From: Amycolatopsis sulphurea
GTDB lineage: Bacteria > Actinomycetota > Actinomycetes > Mycobacteriales > Pseudonocardiaceae
DNA length: 64,000 bases
Assembly: GCF_002564045.1 (NCBI RefSeq)
Contig: NZ_PDJK01000002.1
Span: forward strand, 372,001 to 436,000
Direction: 5' to 3'
Both the position numbers and the translations under genes were made by a program. Below the pieces are notes generated by a model that was not told the DNA's origin, made no database searches, and saw only the letters and a list, made by a program, of their open reading frames with translations. Each line of letters begins with the position of its first letter. Position 1 is the first letter of the stretch. Below, one piece after another: positions 52,068 through 60,602 of the stretch.

Positions 52068-52274
52068 ATGCAGCGTTACGTGTACCAGGTCGTGGAAGTC
52101 CGGGAAAAGATGCTCGGCGGAAAAATCTCCGGTGATCGGCTCGAGAAACTGCTGAACGATCGCGCGGGCGAGGGCTGGCGGCTGAAAACGATCACCGCCG
52201 CGGAGATCAAGGGCCGGGTCGGCCCGGGCGGGGTCGAAGGTCTTCTGGTGACCTTCGAACGACCCGTGGACTGA
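52068..52274 (+). CDS. DUF4177 small protein
   Basis: A 68-residue protein of the DUF4177 type. It begins MQRYVYQVVEVREKM and contains LEKLLNDRAGEGWRLKTITAAEI, the conserved core where G-W-x-L is the most constant part, and ends with LLVTFERPVD. Function unknown; such proteins are widespread. The start is ATG 52068. Divergent from the GNAT gene, and followed by a nested hairpin. Confidence 0.85.
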   Translation: MQRYVYQVVEVREKMLGGKISGDRLEKLLNDRAGEGWRLKTITAAEIKGRVGPGGVEGLLVTFERPVD

Positions 52275-52301
52275 GATTTCGGATTCACCCACCCGGACCA
52301 T

Positions 52302-52364
52302 CGCGATGCGGCTGCCGGGCACGGTGGGGAACCCTCTCCCCCACCACGATAAAGCCGCATCGCG
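52302..52364. terminator. Nested two-tier hairpin between convergent genes
   Basis: CGCGATGCGGCT (52302-52313) pairs with AGCCGCATCGCG (52353-52364). Within it GGTGGGG (52323-52329) pairs with CCCCACC (52339-52345). It lies after the DUF4177 gene and before the end of the convergent VOC gene, and may stop transcription both ways. From 52365 to 52471 nothing else was recognised. Confidence 0.65.
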
Positions 52365-52471
52365 ACGCGAGGGAATCCCCTCCGGCGCCGCCGGGATGCC
52401 GTTCCCGGCTCCCGGCGGCGCCCGGCCCCCGGTCACTGTGGCCGGCTTGTCCACTGTGGAATCTCCGCCGG

Positions 52472-52870
52472 TCAGGCACCCCGGTACGTGCCGACGGTCC
52501 AGGAATTGCCCTCCCCGTCACGCAAGCTGAAAGTGTGCGAGCCGTATTCGGTGTCGTGCAGAGCCAGGGTGATCTCCGCCCCCGCGGCACGCACCCGCCG
52601 GTGGATCTCGTCGACCCGGTCGGACACGACGTAGACGGCGCCGGTACCCGGCTTCATCGCGTCGTGCACCCCGTCATCGGGGCCACCGGTACTGCCGAGC
52701 ATCACACCACCACCCTCCGGCCGGCGAAGCTCGGCGTGCGCGACTTCGCGTTCCGCGGAACCGGGCACCACGAGCGTCTCTTCGAATCCGAGAACGTCGA
52801 CCAGAAAGCGAATCGCCCGAGGCGCATCGTCATAACGGAGCGCGGGCCAGACTGTCGGTTGTGGAGTCAT
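52472..52870 (-). CDS. VOC (glyoxalase/bleomycin-resistance-like) protein
   Basis: A 132-residue VOC protein starting ATG 52870. It opens PTVWPALRYDDAPRAIRFLVDVLGFEE, has VAHAELRRPEGGGVMLGS in the middle, and closes DTEYGSHTFSLRDGEGNSWTVGTY, the DPEGN-like end. It may bind a hydrophobic compound or a metal. Often such a gene sits right behind an AraC regulator in the same orientation; here the AraC gene is 646 nt upstream with a lipoprotein gene in opposite orientation between them. Confidence 0.85.
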   Translation of the reverse strand: MTPQPTVWPALRYDDAPRAIRFLVDVLGFEETLVVPGSAEREVAHAELRRPEGGGVMLGSTGGPDDGVHDAMKPGTGAVYVVSDRVDEIHRRVRAAGAEITLALHDTEYGSHTFSLRDGEGNSWTVGTYRGA

Positions 52871-52986
52871 GGCATCGAGTCTGAACCACCGGCTCCCGCC
52901 GGTCTTGGAAAAACGGGAACCGGCGGTCGTAACACTCGCGCGGTGATCGGCGACTTCCCAGCACATCTCGCCTGGGGAGGTCATTC

Positions 52987-53502
52987 ATGATCAAGCGCCT
53001 GATGTCCTGCACTGCGATAGCCGGTGCCGCACTGGCCCTCGCCGCGTGCGGCAACGACACGCCCGGCGCGGCCCAGGCACCACCATCGACCGAGTGGCAC
53101 AGCATGTTCGACTCCGGGCAGCCCACCGGCTGTACCCGGACGGGGTGCACAGAAACGCGTTCCGCCGGCCCTTCCCCCACTCCGCCGCCTCAGCTGACGA
53201 GCGAGCCCGAAGCGAAGGATTTCACCGTGGGGCTGCGGACGATTTCCAAGCAGTGCTTCGGTTCCGCGGGCTGCACCACGGTCGTCGAGCCGGAGATTTC
53301 CTTCGTCAGCGGCAACACGCTGACCTCCGGCTACGGATGCGACATCACCTACACCATCACCGGTGACGAAAGCGGGGAGATCGTCGAAACCGCCACGAAC
53401 GCCGGTGGCACGAGCTACACAGCGCATCGCACCGTGGTGAGCACCCCGGGGTCGAAGACGAAGATCGGCGCTTCGGTGACCTCGGTCCATTGCCACCGGT
53501 GA
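52987..53502 (+). CDS. Predicted lipoprotein of unknown function
   Basis: A 171-residue protein with signal peptide KRLMSCTAIAGAALALAAC and lipobox A-L-A-A-C (Cys near residue 21). The mature protein has a Pro/Thr-rich spacer with two Cys (TGCTRTGCTETR), then a beta-rich domain with QCFGSAGCTT and GYGCDITYTITG. Six Cys in all suggest disulfides. No family recognised. ATG 52987 has TGGGGAGG 10 nt upstream. It ends 13 nt from the convergent AraC gene. Confidence 0.7.
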   Translation: MIKRLMSCTAIAGAALALAACGNDTPGAAQAPPSTEWHSMFDSGQPTGCTRTGCTETRSAGPSPTPPPQLTSEPEAKDFTVGLRTISKQCFGSAGCTTVVEPEISFVSGNTLTSGYGCDITYTITGDESGEIVETATNAGGTSYTAHRTVVSTPGSKTKIGASVTSVHCHR

Positions 53503-53520
53503 CTCGCTCAGCGGGTCACC
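53498..53520. terminator. Small hairpin at convergent gene ends
   Basis: GGTGAC at 53498-53503 pairs with GTCACC at 53515-53520 with an 11-nt loop, overlapping both stop regions. A weak bidirectional terminator is plausible. Confidence 0.45.
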
Positions 53521-54319
53521 CGGCCGGTTCTTCCACGAGACTCGGCAGTTCCTCGGTTATCCAGGTGCGCGGGGAGCAGCCCGCCAGCGCGCGCCATTCA
53601 TGGGACAAGTGGGCCTGGTCGTAATAGCCCGCCGCGAGGGCGACGGCCGACAAGTCGTGGCAGCCGGTACGAAGCAGGTGGCCGGCCCGTTCGAAGCGCA
53701 GGACGCGGGCGGCCTGTTTCGGGGCCAGGCCCAGCTCCGTCCGGAATCGCTCGCCGAGGTGGCGGCGGCTCCAGCCGATCTCGCCCGCCAGGTCACCGAC
53801 GCGGACCAAGCCGCCGGTATGGCGCAGAAGGCGCCAGGCCTGGTCCAGTTCCGGCGCGGGCCGCGCCGGTTCGACGGCGCGGGCGGCCAGTACCTCGTCG
53901 AGGAGGGCGAAGCGGGACGGCCAGTCCGGCGCTTCGGACAGGCGTTCCGGCAACCGGGCCAGATCGGCGCCGAACTCGGCCAGGTCGGTGATGGAGCCGC
54001 TCAGTTCGGCGGCGGAAACGCCCAGCAGAGTACGGACACCCAGGGGGTCGAGTTCCAGGTGCAGGCCCCGCTGCACCCGGCTCTGCGTGATCAGCGCCGG
54101 GCTGGTGTGCAGGCCGCCGACGAGCGCCTGCAGGCGGCCGGCGCCGGGCAGACCGGCGCAGTCGATCGGTTCGGCGAGGCTGACGATGAGCGTCACGTGC
54201 CGGGAGGGCAGGCCACGATGCACGGCGAGGGTCACGTCGTCCTGGGCGTAGCCGAGGTAGCGCGCGACGAACGGCCGCAGCACCGGGTGCGGCCGCTGTA
54301 ACGCCCAGCTGTGACCCAC
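53516..54319 (-). CDS. AraC-family transcriptional regulator
   Basis: A 267-residue regulator. The N-terminal domain (FVARYLGYAQDDVTLAVHRGLPSRHVTLIV) is the DUF6597-like sensing domain. The C-terminal AraC double helix-turn-helix spans about 165-255, with DLAGEIGWSRRHLGERFRTELGLAPKQAARVLRFERA and the second motif DLSAVALAAGYYDQAHLSHEWRALAGCSPRTW. It may control the VOC gene at 52472. ATG or GTG at 54319; the start was not tested further. Confidence 0.88.
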   Translation of the reverse strand: MGHSWALQRPHPVLRPFVARYLGYAQDDVTLAVHRGLPSRHVTLIVSLAEPIDCAGLPGAGRLQALVGGLHTSPALITQSRVQRGLHLELDPLGVRTLLGVSAAELSGSITDLAEFGADLARLPERLSEAPDWPSRFALLDEVLAARAVEPARPAPELDQAWRLLRHTGGLVRVGDLAGEIGWSRRHLGERFRTELGLAPKQAARVLRFERAGHLLRTGCHDLSAVALAAGYYDQAHLSHEWRALAGCSPRTWITEELPSLVEEPAG

Positions 54320-54386
54320 AGAACCAGGTTAAGCCCGCCGGTTTCTGCTACCACGGGAATGCGGTCCCCACGAAGAGGAGTAACGG

Positions 54387-54641
54387 ATGTCCATCCAGGA
54401 GCAGGCCCAGCACCTCGAACAGCTCGCCGACCAGGTGCCCACCGGTATCGCGCTGGCCACCAAGAGCGAGCTGGAGGACCTGCAGGCGCGAGTACTCGGG
54501 GTACTCGGCGCCACCGGCACGGCCACCGCCGTGCAGGGCGCGATCCAGCTCGCCCTCCATCAGATCGACGAGCTGGCCGCCTCGCTGGAGAACGTGCGTG
54601 GACAGATCCAGGACGCCGCCCGGCACCACCTGCAGGGCTGA
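54387..54641 (+). CDS. Small helical protein, function unknown
   Basis: An 84-residue, almost fully alpha-helical protein: QEQAQHLEQLADQV, then KSELEDLQARVLGVLG and IQLALHQIDELAASLENVRGQI, heptad-like and likely coiled coil. ATG 54387 has GAAGAGGAG 8 nt upstream. I recognise no family. It resembles small actinobacterial scaffold-like proteins but no partner is evident. Convergent with ispG, 7 nt apart. Confidence 0.6.
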   Translation: MSIQEQAQHLEQLADQVPTGIALATKSELEDLQARVLGVLGATGTATAVQGAIQLALHQIDELAASLENVRGQIQDAARHHLQG

Positions 54642-54648
54642 GCCGGGG

Positions 54649-55800
54649 TCAGCCGACGGTGACGCTCGGGGCGCCCTCGCCGATGCCCTCGCCGGCTTCC
54701 TCGGCGATGCGCATGGCCTCTTCGATCAGGGTCTCCACGATGGCGTGCTCGGGCACGGTCTTGATGACCTCGCCCTTGACGAAGATCTGGCCCTTGCCGT
54801 TGCCGGACGCGACGCCGAGGTCGGCTTCCCGCGCCTCACCGGGACCGTTCACGACGCAGCCCATCACCGCGACGCGCAGCGGCACCTCCATCCCCTCCAG
54901 CCCGGCCGTGACCTGGTCGGCGAGGGTGTAGACGTCGACCTGCGCGCGCCCGCAGGACGGGCAGGACACGATCTCCAGCTTCCGCGGCCGCAGGTTCAGC
55001 GACTGCAGGATCTGCGCGCCGACCTTGACCTCCTCGACCGGCGGCGCGGACAGCGACACCCGGATGGTGTCCCCGATGCCCTGCCGCAGCAGGGCGCCGA
55101 ACGCGACCGCGGACTTGATGGTGCCCTGGAACGCCGGGCCCGCCTCGGTGACGCCGAGGTGCAGCGGGTAGCCGCACTGCTCGGCGAGCAGCTCGTAGGC
55201 CCGCACCATGACCACCGGATCGTTGTGCTTGACCGAGATCTTGATGTCGTGGAAATCGTGCTCGGCGAACAGCGAGGCCTCCCACAGCGCGGATTCCGCC
55301 AGCGCCTCCGGGGTGGCCTTGCCGTACTTCTCCAGCAGCCGCTTGTCCAGCGAGCCGGCGTTCACGCCGATCCGGATCGGCGTGCCGTGGTCCTTCGCGG
55401 CCTGTGCGATCTCCTTGACCTGGTCGTCGAACTTCCGGATGTTGCCGGGGTTCACCCGCACCGCCGCGCAGCCCGCCTCGATCGCGGCGAACACGTACTT
55501 GGGCTGGAAATGGATGTCGGCGATCACCGGGATCTGCGACTTCTTCGCGATCGCGGGCAGCGCCTCCGCGTCGTCGGCCGAGGGGCAGGCCACCCGCACG
55601 ATGTCGCAGCCCGCCGCGGTGAGCTCGGCGATCTGCTGCAGGGTGGCGTTCACGTCCGAGGTCAGCGTGGTGGTCATCGACTGCACGGAGATCGGGTGGT
55701 CACTGCCGACCCCCACCGATCCCACCATCAACTGGCGGGTCTTGCGACGATCGGCGAGCACGGGGGGAGGCACGGCGGGCATACCCAAGGGGACGGTCAC
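54649..55800 (-). CDS. ispG: 4-hydroxy-3-methylbut-2-enyl diphosphate synthase (flavodoxin)
   Basis: IspG makes HMBPP from methylerythritol cyclodiphosphate in the isoprenoid (MEP) pathway. It has 383 residues. The TIM-barrel part opens with [27 protein letters not shown]; the 4Fe-4S ligands are two Cys in [12 protein letters not shown] and one in [15 protein letters not shown], all present. GTG 55800 was chosen because family similarity begins shortly after; upstream frame is open but unlike IspG. Co-directional with rip1 and dxr. Confidence 0.96.
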   Translation of the reverse strand: MTVPLGMPAVPPPVLADRRKTRQLMVGSVGVGSDHPISVQSMTTTLTSDVNATLQQIAELTAAGCDIVRVACPSADDAEALPAIAKKSQIPVIADIHFQPKYVFAAIEAGCAAVRVNPGNIRKFDDQVKEIAQAAKDHGTPIRIGVNAGSLDKRLLEKYGKATPEALAESALWEASLFAEHDFHDIKISVKHNDPVVMVRAYELLAEQCGYPLHLGVTEAGPAFQGTIKSAVAFGALLRQGIGDTIRVSLSAPPVEEVKVGAQILQSLNLRPRKLEIVSCPSCGRAQVDVYTLADQVTAGLEGMEVPLRVAVMGCVVNGPGEAREADLGVASGNGKGQIFVKGEVIKTVPEHAIVETLIEEAMRIAEEAGEGIGEGAPSVTVG

Positions 55801-55916
55801 GCCGTCCAGCCTACTCACTTGTCCGGCAGCCGGTTCAACGAAGTCAGCCGTCACGGTGAGCAGCATTACGGCCGGTCGAAGTGGCGCCGGCCGGGCGACC
55901 CGGCCGGTGCCTGCGG

Positions 55917-57140
55917 CTACTGCAACCGGATCGGGTTGACGATGTCCGCGGTCACGGTCAGTAGCGTGATGCCCCCGCCGATCACCACGAGGACCATGGT
56001 CACCGCGGAGAGCTTCGTGTAGTCGACCGGCCCGCCCGCGGCCTTCCCGCGCAGGCCGCGCAGCCAGTCCCGGACGCGTTCGTACCAGACCACCGCGATG
56101 TGCCCGCCGTCCAGCGGCAGCAGCGGCAGCAGGTTGAACACGCCGATGAAGAAGTTCAGGCTGGCCAGCAGGAAGAAGAAGATCTCCCACAGGCCCTGCT
56201 CGACCGCCTCGCCGCCGATCCGGCTCGCGCCGACCACGCTGACCGGGGTGTTCGGATCGCGCTCCCCGCCGAAGATCGCGCTGACCACGGCCGGGATCCG
56301 CTCCGGGAAGTGCACCAGGCGCTGCGCGGTCTCGGAGAACATGGTGCCGGTGAAGGAGAACGTCGCGCCGATCGCGGTCGCGCCGTTGTAATGCAGGTAT
56401 GCGGGCGGGATCTTCGTGGAGGCCCCCATCATGCCGACCTCGCGGACCTGGCCGTCGCTGGTCAGCCGCTGCACCCGCGGGATGTCGACCACGAGGTTCA
56501 GCGTCTGGTCTCCGCGCTGCACGGTGATCGGCGTCGGGCCACCGGAGTTCTGCACGATCTGCAGCACGGTGTCCCAGGCCGGCGTCGGCTTCCCGCCGAC
56601 CGAGAGGATCTTGTCTCCCGGGAGCATCCCCGCGGCTTTCGCGGGAGCGGGCGCCCCGGGCGGGCACACGGTGTCGCTGAGCTGAGCGGAGGTGGTGGCC
56701 GCCCGCGCGCACGAGGTGCTCGCGATGACCGGCTGCCGCGGCTCGGACGCGGCGGCGATGTTGGGCAGCCCCATGGTGACCGCCATCAGGTACAGCACCA
56801 CGAAACCGAGGATGAAGTGGGTGACCGAACCGGCCATCATCACGACGGTCCGCTTCCAGGTCTTGAACCGCCACATCGCGCGCGGCGACTCTTCCTCGGT
56901 GACCTCGTCGAGCGCGGTCATGCCGGCGATGTCGCAGAAGCCGCCGAGCGGGATCCACTTGAGACCGTATTCGGTCTCGCCGCGGCGGAACGAGAACACG
57001 GTGGGCCCGAAGCCGACGAAGTACCGGCGGACCTTCATCCCGAACGCCTTGGCCGTGACCATGTGGCCGGCCTCGTGCAGCGCCACGGAGATGCAGATCC
57101 CCAGGGCGAACAGCACCACCCCGATGATGTAGGCGAGCAC
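55917..57140 (-). CDS. rip1: Site-2 intramembrane metalloprotease, Rip1/RseP family
   Basis: Rip1 cuts anti-sigma factors and other membrane proteins within the bilayer, releasing regulators. It has 407 residues. The zinc motif is HEAGH at residues 22-26, the second metal-site motif is [12 protein letters not shown] near 342, and a PDZ-like domain covers about 165-260 ([22 protein letters not shown]). Four TM helices fit the family. It lies 3 nt from dxr and 116 nt from ispG, an order also found in Mycobacterium tuberculosis (dxr, rip1, gcpE). Confidence 0.95.
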   Translation of the reverse strand: MLAYIIGVVLFALGICISVALHEAGHMVTAKAFGMKVRRYFVGFGPTVFSFRRGETEYGLKWIPLGGFCDIAGMTALDEVTEEESPRAMWRFKTWKRTVVMMAGSVTHFILGFVVLYLMAVTMGLPNIAAASEPRQPVIASTSCARAATTSAQLSDTVCPPGAPAPAKAAGMLPGDKILSVGGKPTPAWDTVLQIVQNSGGPTPITVQRGDQTLNLVVDIPRVQRLTSDGQVREVGMMGASTKIPPAYLHYNGATAIGATFSFTGTMFSETAQRLVHFPERIPAVVSAIFGGERDPNTPVSVVGASRIGGEAVEQGLWEIFFFLLASLNFFIGVFNLLPLLPLDGGHIAVVWYERVRDWLRGLRGKAAGGPVDYTKLSAVTMVLVVIGGGITLLTVTADIVNPIRLQ

Positions 57141-57143
57141 GCG

Positions 57144-58346
57144 CTACTTCCCCTCGAGCATCGTCATTGCGCGCGCCCGAGCCCAACGCTCGGCCGCGAG
57201 TACGTCTTCGACGTCGCGAGGTTCACGACGCCATTCGTCGGCAGCTTCCACTACCTGCGAAACAGTGTCCACAATCGACGTGAAGCTGCTGTTCTGCGCG
57301 AGGAACGCGGCCACCGCCTCCTCGTTCGCCGCGTTGTAGACCGCGGGCAGGCAGCCGCCTGCCGTGCCTGCCTCGCGAGCCAGCTCGACCGCCGGGAACG
57401 CTTCGTTGTCCAGCGGTTCGAAGGTCCAGCTCGCCGCGGTGTCCCAGCTGCAGGCCGCGGCGGCGCCGGGCACCCGGTCCGGCCAGTGCAGCGCCAGCGC
57501 GATCGGCAGCCGCATGTCCGGTGGGCTGGCCTGCGCGATCGTCGACCCGTCGGTGAAGGTGACCATGGAGTGCACGATCGACTGCGGGTGCACGGTCACG
57601 TCGATGCGCGCGGGCTCGATGCCGAACAGCAGCGCCGCCTCGATCAGCTCCAGGCCCTTGTTGACCAGCGTGGCCGAGTTGATCGTGATCAGCTTCCCCA
57701 TCGACCAGGTCGGATGGGCCATCGCCTGCGCGACGGTGACGTCCGTGAGGTCGGCCCGCTTGCGGCCGCGGAACGGACCGCCGGACGCGGTGAGCACCAG
57801 CCGGGCGACCTCCTCGTCCCGGCCGGACCGCAGCGCCTGCGCGATCGCCGAGTGCTCGGAGTCCACCGGCACGATCTGGCCGGGCTTGGCCGCGGCGAGC
57901 ACCAGCGGGCCACCGGCGATCAGCGACTCCTTGTTCGCGAGCGCGAGTGTGGCTCCGGTGGCGAGCGTACGCAGCGTCGGATCGAGGCCCCGCGAACCGG
58001 GAAGCGCGTTGAGCACGACGTCGACTTCGACGGTCTCGATCAGCTCCGCCACCGCGTCGGCGCCGGCGAGGATGCGCGGGAGCCGGAACTCTCCCTTCGC
58101 GTAACCGCGGCGCTGGGCTTCCGCGTACAGCGCGAGCTGCAGGTCTTCCACCACCGTGGGCTTCGTCACGGCGACGGCGGTCACCTGATGCGCGAGCGCC
58201 TGCGCGGCCAGCGCAGCCGGATCGGAGCCGCCGGCGGCGATGCCGGCGACAGTGAACAGATGCGGGTTACGTGCGGCGACGTCGAGTGCCTGCGCACCCA
58301 CGGACCCGGTGGAACCCAGCACGAGGACGCTTCGCGAGGTAGTCAT
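57144..58346 (-). CDS. dxr: 1-deoxy-D-xylulose 5-phosphate reductoisomerase
   Basis: Dxr converts DXP to MEP with NADPH, the committing step of the MEP isoprenoid pathway. It has 400 residues. The NADPH loop is [17 protein letters not shown] (8-24); [12 protein letters not shown] near 130 and [13 protein letters not shown] near 156 form the active site, with Glu as metal ligand, and the C-terminal [11 protein letters not shown] is also typical. First gene of dxr-rip1-ispG. Divergent from a DUF2631 gene, 98 nt apart. Confidence 0.97.
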   Translation of the reverse strand: MTTSRSVLVLGSTGSVGAQALDVAARNPHLFTVAGIAAGGSDPAALAAQALAHQVTAVAVTKPTVVEDLQLALYAEAQRRGYAKGEFRLPRILAGADAVAELIETVEVDVVLNALPGSRGLDPTLRTLATGATLALANKESLIAGGPLVLAAAKPGQIVPVDSEHSAIAQALRSGRDEEVARLVLTASGGPFRGRKRADLTDVTVAQAMAHPTWSMGKLITINSATLVNKGLELIEAALLFGIEPARIDVTVHPQSIVHSMVTFTDGSTIAQASPPDMRLPIALALHWPDRVPGAAAACSWDTAASWTFEPLDNEAFPAVELAREAGTAGGCLPAVYNAANEEAVAAFLAQNSSFTSIVDTVSQVVEAADEWRREPRDVEDVLAAERWARARAMTMLEGK

Positions 58347-58444
58347 CGAGAGTCATTATCGCCTGCCCGGGCCGTGTCCGCGGAGCACCCGCCGGTGTGG
58401 GACCATTCGGGAGTACAACGTCCGGTGGGCCCGAAGGAGTGGTC

Positions 58445-58699
58445 GTGGCAGGCAAGGCGATCGAGAAGCGCCCCCAGGTCGACCCGCGCGACGAACCGTC
58501 CGCGGAGTGGGGCTGGCACGGCTCGTTCCCGAAGGCCACCCGCATCGCGGGCTGGGTCAGCGCGCTCATCCTGCTGCTGATGCTCAAGGGCAACCACGAG
58601 AACAACACCGAGAACGTGTGGCTGATCGGGCTGGCCGCGTTCCTGGTACTGATGCTGCTGCTCGATCTGCGCCGCCGCCGCACCGCCTGGCGGAAGTAG
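58445..58699 (+). CDS. DUF2631 small membrane protein
   Basis: An 84-residue protein. After a hydrophilic N-terminus (QVDPRDEPSAEWGWHGSFPK) two TM helices follow (IAGWVSALILLLMLKG and VWLIGLAAFLVLMLLLDL), joined by NHENNTEN, and it ends with an Arg-rich tail. The W-G-W-H-G and G-N-H-E-N-N motifs match DUF2631, found in actinobacteria near dxr. The GTG start at 58445 has GAAGGAG upstream. Function unknown. Confidence 0.85.
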   Translation: MAGKAIEKRPQVDPRDEPSAEWGWHGSFPKATRIAGWVSALILLLMLKGNHENNTENVWLIGLAAFLVLMLLLDLRRRRTAWRK

Positions 58700-59113
58700 C
58701 CTGCGAAGCCGGGCTGGCGCGGTGAGTGTCGGCCCGGTTACTTTGGCAGGCCATGAAATCTCGCAGGCCAGTGAGTCATGACTGTGCAGTCGGCGAGACG
58801 GAGAAGCCGCGAAACCTTCGGGCGCCACGCACGACCGACCTTGCGTTGCGGATGCATGCCGATCCGACCGATGGGAACCGGAAGACGGCGCATTTCTCCT
58901 GGAAACGGAAGCTGGCCGACCCCGATGTGCGGCTGGCTGATCCCTCGGCGCTCGGTGGATGCGGCGTACCTGAGCGGCACGACCGGATCGCCACGTTTGA
59001 CTGGCCCAAGAGCGGGCGGCCGCGGCCTCTTCGAGAGGAATGGCAGTGACCACCGCCCCCTGATCCCCGGTCGCCGCACCGAACCCGATACCGGTGCGGC
59101 GACCGGGCCTTAT
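58700..59113. other. 414-bp interval, possible orphan small frame
   Basis: A plus-strand frame of 98 codons from ATG 58753 to 59049 (opens MKSRRPVSHDCAVGE, ends RPRPLREEWQ) has lower GC at third positions than nearby genes, weak ribosome binding site and no recognised family. It could be foreign or chance. I do not call it a gene. No other feature was found. Confidence 0.4.
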
Positions 59114-59734
59114 TCAGGCAGCGCCCTTGAGGTGCGTTACCACTGCTTCGGCGGTCTTCTGCGCGCTCCTGCACGCGTGGGCCTTGTTCTGCCCGATGTT
59201 GATGCTGGTGATCACGGTAAAGGCGAGTTGGTCGGTGATGCCGACCCAGAGGCTGCAACTGCCGGACAAGCGACCGTCCTGGATGTCGGCGAAGACCCCG
59301 GGATACCCGTTCACCGTGACCGGCTCGAAATAGGCGGACTTCGCCTTCTTCGCGTAGATGTCGCTGATCCCACCCTTGTTCTGCGGCACCGCACCCACAC
59401 TCACTCCGTTCTCCCGGATCTCACCGCTCCACGCGCACAGATCCAGGAGCCCCTTCGTGATCCTGCCCGGCGGCTTCAAGCCAAGGCCCGTCACCTGAGC
59501 GTCGGTTAACGCGCTACACGGGTTGCTCAGCAGCTCCTGCGCCTGTAGCGGAGCAGGCACCTTCAGCGACGGATCCACCGACGATGAAGATCCACCAGGC
59601 GCCGAAGAAGACAGGGACGAGCTGCTGCCGGCCGAGCCACCACCTCGGCCACAGGCAACAAGGAACGCCACGGCAACAAACGCCAGGCCCGCCACGGCAC
59701 CGGCGCGGCGAGAGCGAGACCAGTTTGCACGCAC
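59114..59734 (-). CDS. DUF3558 lipoprotein, second copy in the window
   Basis: A 206-residue predicted lipoprotein with signal SRRAGAVAGLAFVAVAFLVAC and lipobox F-L-V-A-C. A Ser/Gly-rich spacer precedes the DUF3558 domain: LLSNPCSALTDAQVTGLGL, LCAWSGE, and SGSCSLWVGITDQLAFTV. Two or three Cys are in family positions. The start at 59734 directly abuts the stop of the upstream gene. Sequence is only distantly like the DUF3558 protein at 33427, so this is not a recent duplicate. Confidence 0.82.
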   Translation of the reverse strand: MRANWSRSRRAGAVAGLAFVAVAFLVACGRGGGSAGSSSSLSSSAPGGSSSSVDPSLKVPAPLQAQELLSNPCSALTDAQVTGLGLKPPGRITKGLLDLCAWSGEIRENGVSVGAVPQNKGGISDIYAKKAKSAYFEPVTVNGYPGVFADIQDGRLSGSCSLWVGITDQLAFTVITSINIGQNKAHACRSAQKTAEAVVTHLKGAA

Positions 59735-60133
59735 TCAGTACTCTCCCTTCTCCTTGACAGAGTCGGCGGCTTCCTGCTCCGCCACTGTGATCTTGTTCTT
59801 CGCGGCCTTCAGCGCCGTGATGAACTTCATGCTGTAGTCCACCATCGCTTGGTGCTCGGCCAGCAGCGACTGCCCCGACGGCTCGGCACCGTTGTTGATG
59901 AAGACGTGGCTCGCTACCTCATCTGCCGGCGCCGTCACGTTGGCGACAGCCCTCGCCTGCCCGAGATCGTCTCGCAGGCCGACGAGTAGGTCTTCCCACT
60001 GCTTGATGACCCCGCCCGCTTCCTCCGCGTTGAACACGTAACCCCCGCCAGGGCCGTACCCGTCAACCTGGATCGGCGGCACCGGCGGCAACGCGGCCTT
60101 CGGCTGCTCCGGCTGCGGTTGTTCTCCGGTCAT
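59735..60133 (-). CDS. Small helical ESX-linked protein, second module
   Basis: A 132-residue protein from ATG 60133. A Pro-rich N-terminus (PQPEQPKAALPPVPPIQVDGYG) leads to helices AGGVIKQWEDLLVGLRDDLGQARAVANV and LLAEHQAMVDYSMKFITALKAAKNKITVAEQEAAD. It has the size and helical hairpin of ESX-linked small proteins, but no W-x-G motif. Paired with a DUF3558 lipoprotein, as at 33427-34475. Between 60134 and 60330 only promoter-like non-coding DNA was seen. Confidence 0.6.
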   Translation of the reverse strand: MTGEQPQPEQPKAALPPVPPIQVDGYGPGGGYVFNAEEAGGVIKQWEDLLVGLRDDLGQARAVANVTAPADEVASHVFINNGAEPSGQSLLAEHQAMVDYSMKFITALKAAKNKITVAEQEAADSVKEKGEY

Positions 60134-60330
60134 GGCTCGTAAGCCCCCCTCACTGCATCGCCCCACCACCCTGACAGGGCAAGATCAACAGCTCGGATGC
60201 TAACGCACCGCGTCTGGTTCCTTCCAGAAGCGAGACAACGCGCTGTTCGCCGCCAGGGTGTAACCAACCAGACGACCGTATTTAGGCTGGTCGCCCAGTC
60301 CAACGGCGCCGCTGACCGGGGCCGCCGACT

Positions 60331-60549
60331 GTGTCACAGCCCGAGCCCGGCCACCGCGTTGTCCGAATCATCGTGCACTCCTTCGCCCACATCCCGGCGC
60401 AGTATTCGGTGCTGGGCAAGGTGATCCACGGTATGGACGGGATCGACCGGATGGTCGCCGCCGGGATCGTCCCCGCCGACCCGACCGGCCCGCTCGATGG
60501 CGCCCCGGCCCATCCGGTGAAGATCCGGCGGGCCGCCCTCGGCCGCTGA
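60331..60549 (+). pseudogene. C-terminal remnant of a cyclophilin-type peptidyl-prolyl isomerase
   Basis: From about 60375 the frame reads AQYSVLGKVIHGMDGIDRMVAAGI, then PADPTGPLDGAPAHPVKIRRAALG, matching the last third of secreted or cytosolic cyclophilins (FGKV-x-x-GMD, DG-x-P-x-x-P-V-x-I). The N-terminal two thirds, including the Arg/Phe active-site strand, are absent upstream. It is a truncated relic. A terminator follows. Confidence 0.75.
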
Positions 60550-60567
60550 ACGCCCGCGAGCACGAAA

Positions 60568-60598
60568 AAGGCCGTCCGGACGAATCCAGGACGGCCTT
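60568..60598. terminator. Bidirectional terminator at the end of the MFS gene
   Basis: AAGGCCGTCC (60568-60577) pairs perfectly with GGACGGCCTT (60589-60598), flanked by AAAAA on the left and a T-rich right side. It lies 4 nt from the MFS stop (minus) and 18 nt past the cyclophilin remnant (plus). Confidence 0.85.
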
Positions 60599-60602
60599 CT
60601 CG

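Noticed and set aside
54649..57186. A single 845-codon protein fusing the Rip1 region to IspG
   Set aside because: The open frame upstream of GTG 55800 is out of frame with Rip1 and has no IspG similarity; rip1 ends with its own stop at 55917.
58753..59049. 98-codon frame after the DUF2631 gene
   Set aside because: Weak ribosome binding site, no family and atypical codon use; could be chance.
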